Below, one piece after another: positions 16,182 through 23,610 of a stretch of DNA of 37,684 bases. Made by a program: the position numbers and the translations under genes. This DNA is from Bacillota bacterium (GTDB lineage Bacteria > Bacillota > Clostridia > Christensenellales > SZUA-584), in NCBI GenBank assembly GCA_023390815.1, contig JAEWCC010000032.1:1-37684 (forward strand), given 5' to 3'. Numbering within the stretch: the stretch's first letter is position 1; every line of letters begins with the position of its first letter. Below the pieces are notes generated by a model. The model was not told the DNA's origin. It worked only from the letters and a program-made list of their open reading frames with translations, and did no database searches.

Positions 16182-16678
16182 GGTATCAGGTTCCTAATCC
16201 GTTTGACCGGATAATAAAGTGCCATAGCGCCCGCGACACCGCCCGCCCATTGTATCAAATTCGCGATGGCCGTAGCGGTTACATAGCCCCAGCCGCCCAT
16301 AAAAATTGCTTCATAAGCGCCGTACCCGACGACCATGATCGCGCCGCCGGTGACGCAGGCCAGGATAAACTTCGGCAATTCACCGTTTTTCATGATCTTC
16401 GCGCAGACAAAGCCCATGAGCGCTTTGATGATCAGCGTTGCCGGCATGTAGATCGGGACACCCACCGCCCAGTCGGCCAGCACGCTCCCAAGCCCCGCGG
16501 CGACCGCCGCCCAGGGCGCGCCAACGAGCATACCGGCGCAGTAGATCACGCTGTCGCCGATGTTCACATACGCGCTGGTCATCGGAACAGGGATGGCGAT
16601 CAAAAAGGTGATCACAAATATCAGCGCGGCAAGCATGCTGGTGATAATGAGCGTCTTGGTGCGGTCTTGTCCGGTCAT
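16178..16678 (-). CDS. ECF transporter S component (vitamin-type substrate-binding membrane protein)
   Basis: A 166-residue integral membrane protein with five to six hydrophobic spans. The pattern is that of ECF S components: a polar N-terminus followed by LIITSMLAALIFVITFLI, then YVNIGDSVIYCAGMLVGAPWAAVAAGLGSVLADW and a C-terminal hydrophobic hairpin ending in basic residues. S components capture vitamins or metals and work with a shared EcfAA'T module, which is not in this window. The ligand cannot be read from the sequence. AAGGAG precedes the ATG, and a clear promoter lies upstream. It is the first gene of the operon with the MBL hydrolase, comEC and holA. Confidence 0.85.
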   Translation of the reverse strand: MTGQDRTKTLIITSMLAALIFVITFLIAIPVPMTSAYVNIGDSVIYCAGMLVGAPWAAVAAGLGSVLADWAVGVPIYMPATLIIKALMGFVCAKIMKNGELPKFILACVTGGAIMVVGYGAYEAIFMGGWGYVTATAIANLIQWAGGVAGAMALYYPVKRIRNLIP

Positions 16679-16706
16679 GGTGTTCTCCTTCGTAAAATCT
16701 GGTTTT

Positions 16707-16735
16707 ATTTTAATCGATTCCTACGCCTGATGCAA
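16707..16735 (-). promoter_or_regulatory. Promoter of the S component-MBL-comEC-holA operon
   Basis: On the minus strand TTGCAT is followed after 17 bases by TAAAAT, about 30 bp ahead of the S-component ATG. Confidence 0.75.
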
Positions 16736-16819
16736 CGACGGTTTTTATTGGTGCCAATCACGCCAACCGGACCGCCTCATATACTGGTATTGTATCTTTT
16801 CTTTCGGAGGGCATCATCC

Positions 16820-18655
16820 ATGTGCGGTATCGTAGGCATCGTAGATTTTGAGAACAATATGCTCACAAAAAGCGTCGTGCTTTCCGGAATGATGGACAGC
16901 ATCGCAAGCCGCGGCCCGGACGCCGCAGGATCGTTCCTCACGCATCAGGTGGCGCTGGGCCACCGGAGGCTGACCGTGGTGGACCCGGCAGGCGGCGTAC
17001 AGCCAATGGTGCGCAGCATGGGCAGCAATACATACGCGATCGTCTATAACGGCGAGCTTTACAACACGCCCGAAATTCGCCATGAATTGGAGACGCGCGG
17101 CCATAAGTTTCTGTCCCATTCCGATACCGAAGCGCTGCTGCTCTCGTACATCGAATGGGGTCCCTCATGCGTCGAGAAGTTCAATGGAATATTTGCGTTC
17201 GGTATTTGGGATGAAAAAAAGCAGCGCATATTCCTCGCGCGGGACCGTATGGGCGTAAAGCCGCTGTTTATCGCACGTACCCGGCAAGCGTTGCTTTTTG
17301 CGTCTGAAATCAAGGCGATTCTAAAACACCCCGACATTACTCCTGTATTGAATGAAAACGGACTGTTTGAGCTGTTCGCGCTCTCTCCGGCGCGCACGCC
17401 CGGCAAGACGCTGTTTTCCGGCATTGACGAGCTGCGTCCCGGAGAATGCATGATCTATTCCCCGCTCGGCACGTATGTACACCGCTATTGGCAATATACC
17501 AGTGCGGAACACACTGACAGCCTCCAGCAGACAACCGAAAAGCTTAAATGGCTCGTTACCGACTCGGCGAGGCGGCAGCTTGTTGCCGACGTTCCGGTCT
17601 GTACGTTCCTGTCGGGCGGCCTAGACTCTTCTACGCTTTCGGCAGTCGCGGCGCAGGCGGCAGCGGAGCGCGGCGAGCGGCTGCACACCTTTTCCATTGA
17701 CTATGCGGATAATGAGAAGTATTTTACGCGCAGCATATTCCAGCCGAGCCCCGACAGCGATTACATTGACCTTATGCAGCGGCATATCGGCAGCGAGCAT
17801 ATGAATTGCGTGATGGGCATTAAAGAGTTGGTTTCCGCGTTGAAGGACGCCATGATCGCGCGCGATCTGCCCGGTATGGCGGACGTGGACGCGAGCCTGC
17901 TGCTGTTTTGCCGCGAGATTCGCCGCCACGCCACGGTAGCGCTTTCAGGCGAATGCGCCGACGAGATATTCGGCGGGTATCCGTGGTTTTACCGTGACGA
18001 CCTGCTCAATCTGGATGTATTTCCGTGGGCCAACTCGCTAGACCTGCGTCGCCGCGTGATGAGCAAGGACTTAAGCCGGCTCAACATCGAAGCGTACGCA
18101 CGCAGCCGGTATCTCGATACGGTGGAAGAGACGCCGCTGCTGGGCACGGAGAAGCCCATAGAGCGCAAGCGCAGGCAGATGTTCTACCTCAACATCAAAT
18201 GGTTTATGGCGAATCTGCTGGAGCGCAAGGACCGTATGAGCATGGCCTGCGGACTCGAGGTGCGTGTGCCGTTTTGCGATCACCGGATTGCCGAGTATGC
18301 ATGGAACATCCCCTGGGATATGATGAACGCAGGCGGAATGGAGAAGGGAATCCTGCGTCTCGCGGTGTCCGATCTGCTGCCCGAGAGTATCCGCGGGCGC
18401 AAAAAAAGCCCGTATCCCAAGACTCACCATCCCGAGTATACGCGGTTTGTATCCATGGCGCTCAAGGAAACGCTTTCTGACAGCAGCGCGCCCATTCACG
18501 CACTGATCGACAGGCAGAACGTGGAGGATATGCTGGATAGCTTAAGCATCGTTACGCCATGGTTCGGACAGCTCATGACAGGGCCTCAGCTGTTCGCGTT
18601 CCTGCTTCAGCTTAATATGTGGCTGAAGGAATATGGCGTGCGCGTGCTGCCTTAA
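16820..18655 (+). CDS. asnB: Asparagine synthetase (glutamine-hydrolysing)
   Basis: A 611-residue enzyme that makes asparagine from aspartate, ATP and glutamine. The mature N-terminus is CGIVGIVDFE, and Cys2 is the glutaminase nucleophile. The class II glutaminase domain (about 1-200) includes RGPDAAG and VYNGELYN. The synthetase domain has the PPi-loop SGGLDSS near residue 265 and the conserved SGECADEIFGGYPWF. The start is fixed at ATG 16820 by Cys2 and by GGAGG nine bases upstream; the much longer open frame upstream is not coding. It stands alone on the plus strand, divergent from the S-component operon. Its stop lies within the TTAA that also holds the stop of the convergent GerMN gene. 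Confidence 0.96.
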   Translation: MCGIVGIVDFENNMLTKSVVLSGMMDSIASRGPDAAGSFLTHQVALGHRRLTVVDPAGGVQPMVRSMGSNTYAIVYNGELYNTPEIRHELETRGHKFLSHSDTEALLLSYIEWGPSCVEKFNGIFAFGIWDEKKQRIFLARDRMGVKPLFIARTRQALLFASEIKAILKHPDITPVLNENGLFELFALSPARTPGKTLFSGIDELRPGECMIYSPLGTYVHRYWQYTSAEHTDSLQQTTEKLKWLVTDSARRQLVADVPVCTFLSGGLDSSTLSAVAAQAAAERGERLHTFSIDYADNEKYFTRSIFQPSPDSDYIDLMQRHIGSEHMNCVMGIKELVSALKDAMIARDLPGMADVDASLLLFCREIRRHATVALSGECADEIFGGYPWFYRDDLLNLDVFPWANSLDLRRRVMSKDLSRLNIEAYARSRYLDTVEETPLLGTEKPIERKRRQMFYLNIKWFMANLLERKDRMSMACGLEVRVPFCDHRIAEYAWNIPWDMMNAGGMEKGILRLAVSDLLPESIRGRKKSPYPKTHHPEYTRFVSMALKETLSDSSAPIHALIDRQNVEDMLDSLSIVTPWFGQLMTGPQLFAFLLQLNMWLKEYGVRVLP

Positions 18656-20184
18656 CCGCTTTTCTTGATGATGCCATAGTTTTTTAGCATCGGGTCGGCC
18701 AGGCACAGCGTGCCCGCAAGCCTTTGTACCTGCTGACCCTCGACTAAAAACTGTACCTTGCTGATCCCATCCATCGCCGTAATGGTGTTTACAATCGCAT
18801 ACACCAGGAGCATCTCGTTTTTTGCCGAAAGCCCGGCGCACGAATCCTTGAAATGCTGCGAGAGGTTGACGTATGCCGTATCGGCATAAACATCTACCGA
18901 CAGGATATCGTTTTCCGAAATGCCTGCGGGCATTACCGGCCATACGTTTTCGCCATCCCCCTGCATGGGGCCTTTGAGCATTTCGAGCACGCGGGCTCTG
19001 GCGCTCCACGTTGTTTCCTGTTCCATGCTGCGTGAGACCTCAAGCAGCAGGTCGGAATTCTTATCTGCGAAATAGAGCGGAGCGCTGCTGCCGATATATC
19101 CGGTAAAGTCGCTTCGTTGAATGCCGTCGTACAGGCGGTTGAGGCCTTCTATCGATGTGACGGGCTGCCCCGCTATGGACAGCGACACAGTCACGACGCC
19201 CGGGATAAAGCTGGTAAGCGTATAGATGATTGCTGCGTAGGAAAGCACCGTGTCATCCGCGCCCAACCCGACAGGCTTAGAAAAGTCGAGCGACAATACC
19301 CTTCCCTCCCCTTCGTCCGTTAACGACCAGGAGAGCAGTTCCGCGTCGTCGGGCAGCGGGCTTTTCATGAGCGAAGCGTTATTGGGATTCTTTTTCAGTT
19401 CGTCGATGAGCGCTTCGACAACCTTTCCCTGCGTATACTTAATGTTGTGCACTTCGGGCAGAAGATACCCGCCATCCGATGAGATATAGTACAGCACCGT
19501 CTGAAGCTCGGTTTCAAACGGTCCGGCGGGCGTCGGCTGCCCGGACGTACCCGGTTCAGGCTGCGCAGTATCCGTCTCCGGCGTCTCCGCCGCCGGCATA
19601 ATCAGAGATTGCCCGTCCGCATAAAGCGCGGATGCCTGGCGCCACGCGTCCTCAACGTTACCCGTTTGCTTTTTGAGCGGCGCACCGGGCTCATCCGAAA
19701 TCCCCGTGCGCAGCCCATTGATAAACACGCAAATATAGGTGGCGCCGAGTATGTCCGTCACGGTATTGGCAATGGAAAGCTCGAGGATGAATTCATCGCT
19801 TGGCGCGATCGGGTCGCCGTCGTAGCTGAGATACACATTGGCGACCTGGCGCGAAAACTCGATGGAATCGAGTTTCATGCCGATTGGCGCGACGCCTTTA
19901 AGGCCGCTGCTTGCCGCAGGGCCTTCCAGCAGTTTCTCCACAGCGATCTGTGCCGGATTTGTATCCGTGTCCACGATCAGCGTACGCGGTTCGGCGGTGA
20001 GCGTTTTGCTCGTATCGTTGTAGAAATACACCGCCGAAGTCAGTACGCGGCCGGTATCCGTATTCGCACTCAAATCCAGCACACTGGTGGATACGTATGC
20101 GCCCGTTTGATTATTGTCTTGGATTACGCCGCAGCCGGAGAGCAGCAAAGCTGCAGCCAGCACCGCGGCCAATATTCTTTTCAT
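18652..20184 (-). CDS. Lipoprotein with repeated GerMN domains
   Basis: A 510-residue exported lipoprotein with a signal peptide ending LLLSGC (Cys18). I see three GerMN-like units, at about 75-165, 235-335 and 385-490. Each shows the pattern of a helix with '(A)LL-GP' (VEKLLEGPAASSG, RVLEMLKGPMQGDG), a strand with 'V-V-G-A-VNLS' (DVYADTAYVNLSQHF) and a closing 'TLT/V--VSI-GQ'. A Thr/Pro-rich linker (about 190-225) separates the first two. GerMN domains occur in spore-germination GerM and in actinobacterial LpqB. The ATG is preceded by GGAG inside the end of the upstream gene, two bases away, so the two lipoproteins are co-translated. It is the last gene of a response regulator/kinase operon. 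Confidence 0.85.
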   Translation of the reverse strand: MKRILAAVLAAALLLSGCGVIQDNNQTGAYVSTSVLDLSANTDTGRVLTSAVYFYNDTSKTLTAEPRTLIVDTDTNPAQIAVEKLLEGPAASSGLKGVAPIGMKLDSIEFSRQVANVYLSYDGDPIAPSDEFILELSIANTVTDILGATYICVFINGLRTGISDEPGAPLKKQTGNVEDAWRQASALYADGQSLIMPAAETPETDTAQPEPGTSGQPTPAGPFETELQTVLYYISSDGGYLLPEVHNIKYTQGKVVEALIDELKKNPNNASLMKSPLPDDAELLSWSLTDEGEGRVLSLDFSKPVGLGADDTVLSYAAIIYTLTSFIPGVVTVSLSIAGQPVTSIEGLNRLYDGIQRSDFTGYIGSSAPLYFADKNSDLLLEVSRSMEQETTWSARARVLEMLKGPMQGDGENVWPVMPAGISENDILSVDVYADTAYVNLSQHFKDSCAGLSAKNEMLLVYAIVNTITAMDGISKVQFLVEGQQVQRLAGTLCLADPMLKNYGIIKKSG

Positions 20185-20186
20185 GG

Positions 20187-21158
20187 CTACTCCGCATTGA
20201 CGAGTATGTTGAGTATCGAAATATACGATACCTTCCAGATATACGATTCTCTTACCATCACAACCGGGATGTTCTTGTTTTCCACCGTATCGCCTTCGCG
20301 CGTCTTGATGGCGCAGTTGATCATCACCACCGCGGTTTGTCCGTCGTAGGATACGTTTGAGCCGACGACCGAGTAGGTTTCAAGCACGTTGCCCGGCTTT
20401 CCGAGCGTCTCGGAAAACGCGTCGCTGTCGGGTTTCTGCGTGCCGTCGGGGCTGGTGTACGCCGTAAAATTGTACAGGCGCGTCCAGTTCTTTTTGTTGA
20501 ATGCGTCCAGCGCCTGCTTCAGCGTGTTCTCCGGCGTTAAAAGCAGGTCTCCGTCACGACCGAGTGGCTCCAGGGACGCCGCGGAAGCCCCGTCCATGCC
20601 CGCCTCTGCCTGTGTGATGCGTCCGCCGAGACCGGTCCCCCGGTCCACCTGAATCTGGACGCTCGAATACGTGCCCATCTCCACGATTGTGCTCGCGATT
20701 GACTCCAGCGCAAGCAGCTTCTGCTCCGACGCGCTTGCGCTTTCCAACGCAAGTTCGTCCTGTTTGGGCTGCGTCGAAACAAATTCCTGGCTGAGCGTGA
20801 CAAACAGCACGTTTCCGTTTGATGAGATTCCGTCCGTCGCAAGCGTTACGCCTTTCCAGAAGAGCCCGGAAAGCTCGCTCTGGCCCGCCGACGGCCCTGC
20901 GATCAGCGCCTTGACGACAGCTTCTTCGAGCGTCGCGCTGACAGGAACATCGATCGTACGCGTCTCCGCAGCCAGAAGATTCTCCCCGCGATAGCAGAAA
21001 TACAATGCCACATCCAGCGTATCCTTGTTGGCCGCCTCCGCCTTCGGGTTGATATCCGGAGTATTGGCGGATGAGCTGGGCGAAGGCGAAGCACATCCCG
21101 CCAGCGTCAGCGCCAGTACGCATATGATTACGATAATTTTCTTTAACTTATTTGCCAT
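20187..21158 (-). CDS. GerMN-domain lipoprotein with C-terminal NTF2-like region
   Basis: A 323-residue exported lipoprotein: signal peptide with lipobox LTLAGC (Cys22), a Ser/Pro-rich linker, then one GerMN domain (about 55-175). It includes EEAVVKALIAGPSAGQSELSGLFWKG and NVLFVTLSQEF. The C-terminal 120 residues (LKQALDAFNKKNWTRLYNFTAYTSPDG... to SYIWKVSYIS) resemble a small NTF2/DUF4878-type cup. AGGAG precedes the ATG, eight bases after the kinase stop. Placement directly behind a sensor kinase suggests an extracytoplasmic partner of that kinase; this is inferred. Confidence 0.82.
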   Translation of the reverse strand: MANKLKKIIVIICVLALTLAGCASPSPSSSANTPDINPKAEAANKDTLDVALYFCYRGENLLAAETRTIDVPVSATLEEAVVKALIAGPSAGQSELSGLFWKGVTLATDGISSNGNVLFVTLSQEFVSTQPKQDELALESASASEQKLLALESIASTIVEMGTYSSVQIQVDRGTGLGGRITQAEAGMDGASAASLEPLGRDGDLLLTPENTLKQALDAFNKKNWTRLYNFTAYTSPDGTQKPDSDAFSETLGKPGNVLETYSVVGSNVSYDGQTAVVMINCAIKTREGDTVENKNIPVVMVRESYIWKVSYISILNILVNAE

Positions 21159-21166
21159 ATGATCTC

Positions 21167-22606
21167 CTAGCTCTTGAGCGGCAGATACAGCGTAAACGTG
21201 CTGCCCTTGCCTTCCTCGCTCTGTACGTCGATGCTGCCGCCGTGCAGCAGCGCGATTTTACGCGCGATGTGCAGTCCGAGGCCGCTGCCGCCCGTGTCTC
21301 TTGCGCGTGCCTTGTCCACGCGATAGAAACGGTCGAATATATAGGGCAGATCCTTTTCAGAAATGCCGCGTCCGTTATCCTTGACGATGATCGCCGCATT
21401 GCCGCCTGCGCGCTGCAGCGTCACCGATACTGCGCCGCCCTTGCGCGTATACTTGACTGCGTTGTCGATGAGGTTGGTGACGGCAAGCGATACCTTGAGC
21501 GCGTCGCACTCGATCTCGAGTTCGCTCGTCACGGTATAGGTGAGCGATATCTCCTTCTCGTTCGCGATGGGCTTAATCGCGGCGACTACCTTATATACAA
21601 GTGCGCTTAAGAGGATGTTATCCATGGTAAGCGCTTCGGCCTGGCTGTCCGCTTTGGCAAGCGTCAGCAGACCGGTGATGATACTCGTGAGCCGGTCAAT
21701 CTCCTTGTTGATGTCGGTCAGGAATTCCTTATAGACCTTCTCCTCCACACCGTCCTGATACAGCAGCGACTCGGTGAGGATCTTGATGGAGCTGAGCGGG
21801 GTTTTAAGCTCGTGCGAGGCGTTGGAAACAAACTCGCTGCGTTCGCGGTCCATGTTCTCCAGCCGTTCGCTCATCATGTTGAATGTGCTGGCGAGCTGCG
21901 CAATCTCGCTGCGGCCCGAAACGTGGATGCGCTGATGCAGGTTGCCGCGCGCAATCGACAGGGCCACCTTTTTAAGCTGATTGATAGGCCGCGTGATGTA
22001 GCCCGAGAATATCAGGCTTACGAGCAGCAGAATGAGGCAGGCAAAAGAGGATACGATGATAAACGCATCAATAAAGTCGCGCGTGATGTCTACCACATCC
22101 TGAATGTCGTCGGCAAACAGCACTGCGCCGATGGTCCGGGACTCCTGCACGATCGCGACCGCGTAATACACGGCGTAAAACTCGTTGCCCGAGGCATCCT
22201 CCATCAGGTAAAAACCGTAGGAAGTGTCGCCGGGGCCTAAAAGTACATCCGATATCTCCTTGTGCTCCAGCTTCTGGCCGTTGAGTATCGAGAAGCTGTC
22301 CACCTGAACGATGCCGGATTGATTGAGCACCAAAAAGCGCCCGCCGTATTTCTGCGAGCTTTCCTCCGCAATCTCGTACATCTTTTTGGAATTGGAGCTT
22401 TGCAGGTACGGTGCCATGCTGACCGCGACGCTGTTGGTGTTTTTAAGCTGGTCCTGAACGCGGATCCGTACGAGGTAATCTTCCGCGAGATAGGAAACCA
22501 CCACGGTGACCGCCGCAAACGCTGCCGCCGCGACGAACAGGTAGATAAATACAAACCGCCACCGTATGGAATAAAGGATGCTACTTATCCGCGAAATAAT
22601 ACCCAA
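21167..22606 (-). CDS. Sensor histidine kinase (PhoR/WalK/MtrB-like)
   Basis: A membrane histidine kinase of about 479 residues. It has TM1 (about 17-39), an extracytoplasmic sensor domain (about 40-178, PAS/CACHE-like), TM2 (about 180-201), HAMP (about 202-255), HisKA with SHELKTPL (phospho-acceptor His265), and an HATPase domain with N-box NLIDNAVKYT, G1 DNGRGIS and G2 GGSGLGLHIA. Its start lies within the end of the response regulator gene. The longest frame starts at TTG 22606, which has GGGGAG directly abutting it. ATT six bases after that G-run is another possibility, and no ATG exists near the N-terminus. It phosphorylates the regulator encoded upstream. Confidence 0.93.
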   Translation of the reverse strand: MGIISRISSILYSIRWRFVFIYLFVAAAAFAAVTVVVSYLAEDYLVRIRVQDQLKNTNSVAVSMAPYLQSSNSKKMYEIAEESSQKYGGRFLVLNQSGIVQVDSFSILNGQKLEHKEISDVLLGPGDTSYGFYLMEDASGNEFYAVYYAVAIVQESRTIGAVLFADDIQDVVDITRDFIDAFIIVSSFACLILLLVSLIFSGYITRPINQLKKVALSIARGNLHQRIHVSGRSEIAQLASTFNMMSERLENMDRERSEFVSNASHELKTPLSSIKILTESLLYQDGVEEKVYKEFLTDINKEIDRLTSIITGLLTLAKADSQAEALTMDNILLSALVYKVVAAIKPIANEKEISLTYTVTSELEIECDALKVSLAVTNLIDNAVKYTRKGGAVSVTLQRAGGNAAIIVKDNGRGISEKDLPYIFDRFYRVDKARARDTGGSGLGLHIARKIALLHGGSIDVQSEEGKGSTFTLYLPLKS

Positions 22607-23270
22607 CTCCCCACTTGGTCAGTATAAACTCGGGCTTTGCCGGGTTGCTTTCAATCTTCTCCCGCAGGCGGCGGATATGCACGTCCACGGTTCTAAGGTC
22701 GCCCAGGTATTCGTATTTCCAGATCAGCTCGAGCAGCTTCTCCCGGTCGTATACCTTGCCTTTGTTGGTGATAAAGAGCTGCAGCAGATCAAACTCCTTG
22801 GCCGTCAGCGCGATTTCCTGACCATTGACCTCCACGCTGCGGTTCTCGAGGTTAACCAGCATGTTGCGGGCGCGCAGCACCTGAGCTTCCTTGGTCTTTT
22901 CGGTGTTTTCCACGCGCCGGAATATCGTCTTGATACGCGCCTTAAGTTCGAGCATATTAAAAGGCTTGGTCATATAATCGTCCGCACCGAACTCAAGACC
23001 CATGATTTTATCCATATCGTCGTCCTTGGCGGTCAGCATGATAATGGGCACATTGCTCATGCTGCGAATGCGCTGGCACACCTCCATGCCGTCCACCTTG
23101 GGCAGCATCAGATCGAGCAGCACCAGATCGTACTTGTCGGGCGCGAACTTCTCAAGCGCCTGTTCGCCGTCGAGCGCCTCGTCCACCGTATAACCATCCT
23201 GCTGTTCCAGATTAAAACGCAGGCCTTTGATCAGGCTCGGTTCGTCGTCTACGATCAGTATCCTCTTCAT
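22581..23270 (-). CDS. OmpR/PhoB-family response regulator
   Basis: A 229-residue regulator. The receiver domain carries the acidic pair in VDDEP, the phospho-acceptor Asp53 (LLDLMLP), and the conserved Thr and Lys in MLTAKDDD and YMTKPF. The C-terminal winged-helix DNA-binding domain shows ALTAKEFDLLQLFITNKGKVYDREKLLELIW and the recognition region LRTVDVHIRRLREKI. The start at ATG 23270 has AAGGAG upstream; a longer frame reaching 23312 is unlikely because a -10 hexamer sits at 23301. It is the first gene of an operon with the kinase and two GerMN lipoproteins. Confidence 0.95.
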   Translation of the reverse strand: MKRILIVDDEPSLIKGLRFNLEQQDGYTVDEALDGEQALEKFAPDKYDLVLLDLMLPKVDGMEVCQRIRSMSNVPIIMLTAKDDDMDKIMGLEFGADDYMTKPFNMLELKARIKTIFRRVENTEKTKEAQVLRARNMLVNLENRSVEVNGQEIALTAKEFDLLQLFITNKGKVYDREKLLELIWKYEYLGDLRTVDVHIRRLREKIESNPAKPEFILTKWGVGYYFADK

Positions 23271-23300
23271 ACGCGCATTCTCCTTGATAGTAGTGGATTC

Positions 23301-23306
23301 ATTATA
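23301..23306 (-). promoter_or_regulatory. Extended -10 promoter element of the two-component/GerMN operon
   Basis: On the minus strand TGGTATAAT gives a perfect -10 with an extended TGN motif, about 30 bases ahead of the response regulator ATG. No good -35 is seen at 17 bases. Confidence 0.6.
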
Positions 23307-23330
23307 CCACAAATACAGTAATTTATAAAA

Positions 23331-23359
23331 TAAAAAACACAGCGGCGGAATTTGCCGCT
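23331..23359 (-). terminator. Rho-independent terminator downstream of the radical SAM gene
   Basis: On the minus strand the stem AGCGGC, loop AAATTCC and GCCGCT are followed by GTGTTTTTT. It closes the transcript of the glucan synthase and radical SAM genes and insulates the response regulator promoter immediately after it. Confidence 0.7.
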
Positions 23360-23610
23360 ATGTTCATCATATACGATGCAAAGACAGGGTGTCAATGCGT
23401 TTTCCGCTGGATGTCAATACTGTCAGCGAGTTCAAATCCAGCATATTTTTAAAGGATTCAGCGCAAAATCATTTCCCCCGTACATTGAACGAGGCTACAT
23501 ATCCTGCAAAACAACGGTATCAAGGCGGAGTTGATACGCTTCTATAACCATATGTATCTCTCGATGCATATGCTCAAGGCTGTCTTTTCGACACCAGCGT
23601 AAGCCCTTGC
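23360..23610. other. Non-coding spacer, possibly a decayed gene remnant
   Basis: About 250 bp between the radical SAM gene and its terminator. It contains a perfect 7-bp inverted repeat, GTATCAA at 23517-23523 and TTGATAC at 23531-23537. A 24-codon minus-strand frame (23495-23569) has no ribosome binding site. Nothing else convincing is present on either strand. Confidence 0.4.

Noticed and set aside
16169..16819. Plus-strand extension of the asnB frame upstream of the MCGIVG start
   Set aside because: It runs antisense through the S-component gene. The catalytic Cys2 and the GGAGG fix the true start at 16820.
23495..23569. 24-codon minus-strand frame with a faint resemblance to Spo0E-like phosphatases
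   Set aside because: It has no ribosome binding site, is too short and lacks the Ser-x-x-x-Asp motif of Spo0E proteins.
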